Assembly (NCBI GenBank): GCA_002308595.1
Contig: DBWH01000048.1
Span: 9,140-17,503, forward strand
Length of the DNA: 8,364 nt
DNA from: Mageeibacillus sp. UBA1243
GTDB lineage: Bacteria > Bacillota > Clostridia > UBA1212
Direction: 5' to 3'
Part shown: positions 5,923-8,364 of the stretch, piece by piece
How positions within the stretch are numbered: the first letter of the stretch is position 1
Layout of the letters: each line of letters opens with the position of its first letter
Position numbers and translations under genes: made by a program
Notes under the pieces: model-generated
Database searches by the model: none
What the model was told of the DNA's origin: nothing
The model's input: only the letters and a program-made list of their open reading frames with translations

Positions 5923-7536
5923 ATGCGAAAGAAAATTGTGCTGACGGCAGTTGTGATGTGCCTGCTGGGGCTGACGTGCCTTTGCCTTGGCGGCTGCAAA
6001 AATGACGGAGGAAACAATACCATGTGGTTTGAGACACCGACGAAAAAAGTGCTCCACAGCCAGAAGCCGGGGAGCAGGACTTCATATACGGTCTACATGG
6101 CCGCTGACGAAAAAGAGGGTTGCCAGGCGGTTCTGAAATATCAGTTTGTCACGGGGCCGATTGAGATTGAGGTTGCGCAGCCTGAAAACAAGGACGGGGA
6201 CAAACTCGGAGTCGAGGTGTTCGCGGAAGGCTACGTTCAGACAACTTACGCGGAGCCGTTTTTTACGGACAAGGACCTTGTCGGCATCACTGTGGCGTAC
6301 CCTGACGGACTGAAACCCGTCGAGAAGGACCTCATAATACCTTCGAACGAGGCGACGCCTTTTTACATTCTTTTTGACTCCGAAGACGCCAAGGCAGGCG
6401 ACTACTGCACTGAGTTTATCGTTAAAGCAAACGGTGAGGTCATCGACAGCGGCAAGATCACCGTCCACATTTGGAACTTCAGCATGCCAAAGACAAGGAC
6501 CATGACGGCGGTTTCGGACCTTTCGGCTTACTGCATCGCCAAGACCGAGAAAATCGAGGGCGAAAAAGTAACCGAGATGTACGTCAGATATTACGAGTTT
6601 CTGCTCGACCACAACATCTGCGCCTACTCGCTCCCTTACGATATACTTGACGGTAGGGTTGACAGGTTCCTCGACGATCCGAGGGTGACTCAGTTCAGGG
6701 TGCCTTATTCGGACGACGACACAATAAGAGCCTACTACGCCAAGCTTTCGCAGAAAGAGGAATGGCTTAAGAAAGCATATTTTTATCCCCTTGACGAGCC
6801 CGCTGACGCCGATGCCTACAACAGACTTCGCGCTGCCGGAGCGCGGCTTGAGTCTCTCTTCCCGGGATACCGCATGGTGGTACCGTTTTTTATCGACCCT
6901 GAGATTGGCGATGAGGACGGCATCGACTACGCAGAGGAGTACATGAATATTTGGTGCCCGAAGCTGTTCTGCTTTGACGACAAGAACATATACTCCGAAA
7001 CGCTCATGAAGACCAAAACACCTTTCGGCAAGCGCATGCTTGAAATGAAAGAGCGGGGCGATGACCTTTGGTGGTACGTCTGCTGGGAACCCGGCGACCC
7101 GTACGCGAACCTCTACGTGAACATGGAAGGCGTCAAAAACAGGTCAATCTTCTGGCAGGCCGAACTCTACGGCGTGAACGGGTTCCTCTACTGGAGCTCC
7201 AACTACTGGGACAGAATAAGCAATCCGTGGGAAGACGCCAATACGGTAAACGACCTCTCTCCCTTCGTCTACGGCGACGGCTCGCTCCTCTACAGCGGCA
7301 GACAGGTCGGCGTTGACGGACCCTGCTCATCTCTCAGGCTTGAGGCGGTAAGAGACGGTATCGACGATTACGAGCTCATAGTCCTTGCAAAGCAGGCGGG
7401 CGCCTCGGACGCGCAGATCAAAAAGATTGTAAATATAGTTGCAAAGAGCATCACAGACTACTCAACCAAAGACGACGATATCGTCAGGGCAAGAAGAGAA
7501 CTCGCCAAGATAATCGAGAAATCAAAGAAAGGTTGA
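5923..7536 (+). CDS. Lipoprotein with GH123-like DUF4091 catalytic domain
   Basis: The 537-residue protein starts with a lipoprotein signal, MRKKIVL, then a hydrophobic stretch and lipobox LGGC, with the lipidated cysteine at 25, so it is anchored on the outer face of the membrane. Residues about 30-185 are a beta-sandwich N-domain (ending GKITVHIWNFSMPK). Residues about 190-500 form a barrel of the DUF4091/GH123 type: FYPLDEP (287-293), whose adjacent Asp291-Glu292 match the Asp-Glu catalytic pair of GH123 N-acetylgalactosaminidases, then WWYVCWEP, GVNGFLYWSSNYW, and the C-terminal signature GDGSLLYSG with SLRLEAVRDGIDDYELI. The role is probably hydrolysis of a glycan containing N-acetylhexosamine, but DUF4091 members are mostly uncharacterised. 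Start 5923 is supported by the signal peptide and AAGGAG. The link with the channel gene one base upstream is by position only. The gene ends in TGA, which overlaps the -35 of the next promoter. Confidence 0.85.
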   Translation: MRKKIVLTAVVMCLLGLTCLCLGGCKNDGGNNTMWFETPTKKVLHSQKPGSRTSYTVYMAADEKEGCQAVLKYQFVTGPIEIEVAQPENKDGDKLGVEVFAEGYVQTTYAEPFFTDKDLVGITVAYPDGLKPVEKDLIIPSNEATPFYILFDSEDAKAGDYCTEFIVKANGEVIDSGKITVHIWNFSMPKTRTMTAVSDLSAYCIAKTEKIEGEKVTEMYVRYYEFLLDHNICAYSLPYDILDGRVDRFLDDPRVTQFRVPYSDDDTIRAYYAKLSQKEEWLKKAYFYPLDEPADADAYNRLRAAGARLESLFPGYRMVVPFFIDPEIGDEDGIDYAEEYMNIWCPKLFCFDDKNIYSETLMKTKTPFGKRMLEMKERGDDLWWYVCWEPGDPYANLYVNMEGVKNRSIFWQAELYGVNGFLYWSSNYWDRISNPWEDANTVNDLSPFVYGDGSLLYSGRQVGVDGPCSSLRLEAVRDGIDDYELIVLAKQAGASDAQIKKIVNIVAKSITDYSTKDDDIVRARRELAKIIEKSKKG

Positions 7537-7562
7537 CACTGAGGGCTCTTCGGGAATATAAT
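7533..7562 (+). promoter_or_regulatory. Full-consensus sigma-A promoter of the small lipoprotein gene
   Basis: TTGACA (7533-7538) and TATAAT (7557-7562) both match consensus perfectly, with an 18-base spacer. The -35 overlaps the TGA stop (7534-7536) of the upstream gene. Transcription should begin near 7569-7570, leaving a leader of about 43 bases. Confidence 0.8.
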
Positions 7563-7575
7563 GAAAATACCCGAA
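7549..7575. promoter_or_regulatory. Dyad TTCGGG / CCCGAA bracketing the -10, candidate operator
   Basis: TTCGGG (7549-7554) and CCCGAA (7570-7575) are perfect inverted arms, 15 bases apart, centred on the -10 hexamer. A dimeric repressor bound here would block the promoter. It is followed by AAAAA, not a T-run, so it is not a plus-strand terminator. No regulator is known. Confidence 0.45.
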
Positions 7576-7611
7576 AAATAGGGAAATAACAACTGATTAG
7601 GAGTATTGATC

Positions 7612-7986
7612 ATGAAAAAGACGGTAAAAATCATTTCGGCAGCGGTTTTGATTATTCTTTGCCTTGGCCTTGTCGCCTGCGGCACTCTTCCCGGTTCTCC
7701 CGAGGAGGCAGTGAAAAAGATGAAGAATAAGGGCTATGAGGCGGAGTACGACGGAAGCGGTGTGACCGCGATAAGGATTGACGGTGACGGACAGCCTGCG
7801 GATATGATCTTTGCGATGATGACCGAGTCGGAGTCGCAGGCAAAGCAGGTATACCCCTACCTCAAACAGATGTATGAAACCCAGATGTCTTCAATGGAAC
7901 AGGTCGGATTCAAGGTAAAGACAGGTTATGAGGGGAAATGGGTCTATTTCGGAACACAGGCCGCAATCGAGGCTTTCAAGAGGTGA
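7612..7986 (+). CDS. Small lipoprotein, function unknown
   Basis: This 124-residue protein has a lipoprotein signal: MKKTVKIIS, a hydrophobic stretch, then lipobox LVAC with cysteine 23. The mature part (about 100 residues) begins GTLPGSPEEAVKKMKNKGYEAEYDG, followed by a strand (GVTAIRID), a helix-rich middle (ESQAKQVYPYLKQMYETQMSS) and a final EGKWVYFGTQAAIEAFKR. This suggests a small alpha/beta domain on the outer membrane face, but I do not recognise the family. The start is ATG 7612, eight bases after AGGAG (7599-7603); the longer frame begins with TTG at 7606, only two bases from that site. It has its own consensus promoter and its own terminator, so it is a single-gene unit. The strong promoter implies substantial expression when not repressed. 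Confidence 0.85.
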   Translation: MKKTVKIISAAVLIILCLGLVACGTLPGSPEEAVKKMKNKGYEAEYDGSGVTAIRIDGDGQPADMIFAMMTESESQAKQVYPYLKQMYETQMSSMEQVGFKVKTGYEGKWVYFGTQAAIEAFKR

Positions 7987-8041
7987 AAACGAGCCCCGGT
8001 ATTTAAGCGAATAAATTCCTGCTTTTTGCACGGGAAAGAGG

Positions 8042-8093
8042 TATAAGGCGCAAAAGCATGCCTGAAGCATGTTTTGCTGCGCCTTATATTTTT
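8042..8093 (+). terminator. Intrinsic terminator of the small lipoprotein gene
   Basis: TATAAGGCGC (8042-8051) and GCGCCTTATA (8079-8088) form a perfect 10-bp stem. An inner stem, AAAA-CATGC with GCATG-TTTT with small bulges, caps it with a CTGAA loop. TTTTT follows at 8089-8093. The 55 bases between the stop codon and this stem show nothing else. Confidence 0.85.
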
Positions 8094-8216
8094 GGCTCTT
8101 TACGCATTTTGCCAAGGGGTTCAACAGATATCTTCGTGTTCTTAGATAATCTCAGAATTCGAAGTATGTTCGAACACAAGGAATACTAGATTTCGTGGCA
8201 AAATGCTTTGCGCGAG
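8094..8216 (+). ncRNA. Structured tandem unit A, candidate RNA element
   Basis: GGCTCTTTAC (8094-8103) is followed by a perfect 11-bp inverted repeat, GCATTTTGCCA (8104-8114) with TGGCAAAATGC (8196-8206), enclosing 81 bases, then TTTGCGCGAG (8207-8216). Inside are blocks shared with unit B: ACAGAT, TTCTTAGA and ACAAGG. A hairpin with TTCGAA arms (8158-8163 and 8169-8174) is present here but not in B. The flank TGGCTC (8093-8098) can also pair with GAGCTA (8214-8219), giving an outer helix. No coding frame is credible. Strand is inferred from T-rich sequence after the closing stem and from the direction of all genes. I do not recognise a known RNA family; a single-stranded DNA recombination site is an alternative. 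Confidence 0.5.
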
Positions 8217-8262
8217 CTAACCACTCGAAGTACCTTCGCACATCTCTTAAACCACGATTTTC
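8217..8262 (+). other. Linker between the tandem units, with a short hairpin
   Basis: The 46-base linker contains CGAAG-TAC-CTTCG (8226-8238), a perfect 5-bp hairpin with a 3-base loop. It matches 11 of 13 bases of CGAAGTATGTTCG inside unit A (8160-8172). CCACGA (8252-8257) is complementary to TCGTGG (8193-8198) at the right arm of unit A, so the linker could compete with the closing stem. Confidence 0.35.
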
Positions 8263-8364
8263 GGTTCTTTACACAAGCCGCCAAGAGAATCTGACAGATC
8301 TATGAATCTTTCTTAGAACAAACAAGGTGTCTGCGACAATTAGTGGCGGCTTGTTTTTCGCGAG
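8263..8364 (+). ncRNA. Structured tandem unit B, candidate RNA element (reaches window end)
   Basis: GGTTCTTTAC (8263-8272) precedes a perfect 11-bp inverted repeat, ACAAGCCGCCA (8273-8283) with TGGCGGCTTGT (8344-8354), enclosing 60 bases, then TTTTCGCGAG (8355-8364). The flanks match unit A at 9 of 10 positions on each side. The stem keeps the inner GCCA/TGGC, but most of its outer seven pairs differ from A while remaining fully paired. Internal blocks ACAGAT, TTCTTAGA and ACAAGG are in the same order; B lacks about 20 bases of A. TGTC-TGC-GACA (8328-8338) makes a small inner hairpin. The T-run after the stem could let it act as an attenuator for a gene beyond the window. Confidence 0.5.

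Noticed and set aside
7549..7580. Terminator after the GH123-like gene
   Set aside because: The TTCGGG/CCCGAA hairpin is followed by A-rich sequence rather than a T-run and contains a perfect -10 element in its loop, so an operator or chance dyad fits better.
7891..8124. Minus-strand frame of 77 codons over the end of the small lipoprotein gene and the terminator
   Set aside because: It runs through the terminator hairpin and the start of unit A, with no family resemblance.
8160..8172. LexA/SOS box (CGAAC-N4-GTTCG)
   Set aside because: The sequence is CGAAG-TAT-GTTCG, with a one-base shorter spacer and a changed base, and it is not near a promoter or gene start.
8160..8180. tRNA T-arm around GTTCGAAC
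   Set aside because: No acceptor, D-arm or anticodon stem can be assembled around it.
8094..8364. Transposon or MITE terminal inverted repeats
   Set aside because: The two units have different outer arm sequences that stay self-complementary, no target duplications flank them, and no transposase is present. TIRs of one element family would be the same sequence.
8094..8364. Integron attC sites
   Set aside because: The tandem folded layout resembles attC, but the required RYYYAAC and GTTRRRY core sites are not at the ends, and only 46 bases lie between the units.
8094..8364. Retron ncRNA or CRISPR array
   Set aside because: Flanking 11-bp inverted repeats resemble retron a1/a2, but two diverged copies side by side and no reverse transcriptase in view argue against it. 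The repeats are too diverged and too long for CRISPR.

Overview
The window looks like a chromosomal segment of an anaerobic, probably spore-lineage Firmicute (Clostridia in the broad sense). This rests on a protein made of the Spo0A DNA-binding domain, Gram-positive type lipoproteins, strong AGGAG-type ribosome binding sites, near-consensus sigma-A promoters and compact all-plus-strand gene order. No genus can be assigned from the sequence alone.

Layout. 1-438 is the C-terminal end of a uracil/xanthine permease, followed by a hairpin and a clear intrinsic terminator. 545-1345 is truA (tRNA pseudouridine synthase). 1416-4748 is a very large cytoplasmic protein with a GH28/pectate-lyase-like beta-helix core flanked by beta-rich modules. 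4863-5225 is a stand-alone Spo0A C-terminal domain protein with its own promoter and a hairpin leader. 5256-5921 is a TRIC/UPF0126 membrane channel, tightly coupled to 5923-7536, a lipoprotein with a GH123-like (DUF4091) domain. 7612-7986 is a small lipoprotein with a full-consensus promoter and its own terminator.

The last 378 bases (7987-8364) hold no credible gene. After the terminator there are two diverged units (8094-8216 and 8263-8364) that share flanks and internal blocks. Each is closed by a perfect 11-bp inverted repeat whose outer sequence differs between the units while pairing is fully kept. That compensatory pattern suggests a structured RNA (or a folded single-stranded DNA site) in tandem, possibly continuing past the window edge. 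It is the best candidate here for something undescribed.

Functionally, the two carbohydrate-active-type proteins (one internal, one surface lipoprotein) suggest use of complex glycans. The regulator and channel between them are not obviously part of that pathway, and internal promoters divide the row into several transcription units. Three coding starts were moved downstream of the longest open frame on ribosome-binding-site and promoter evidence (4863, 5923, 7612).
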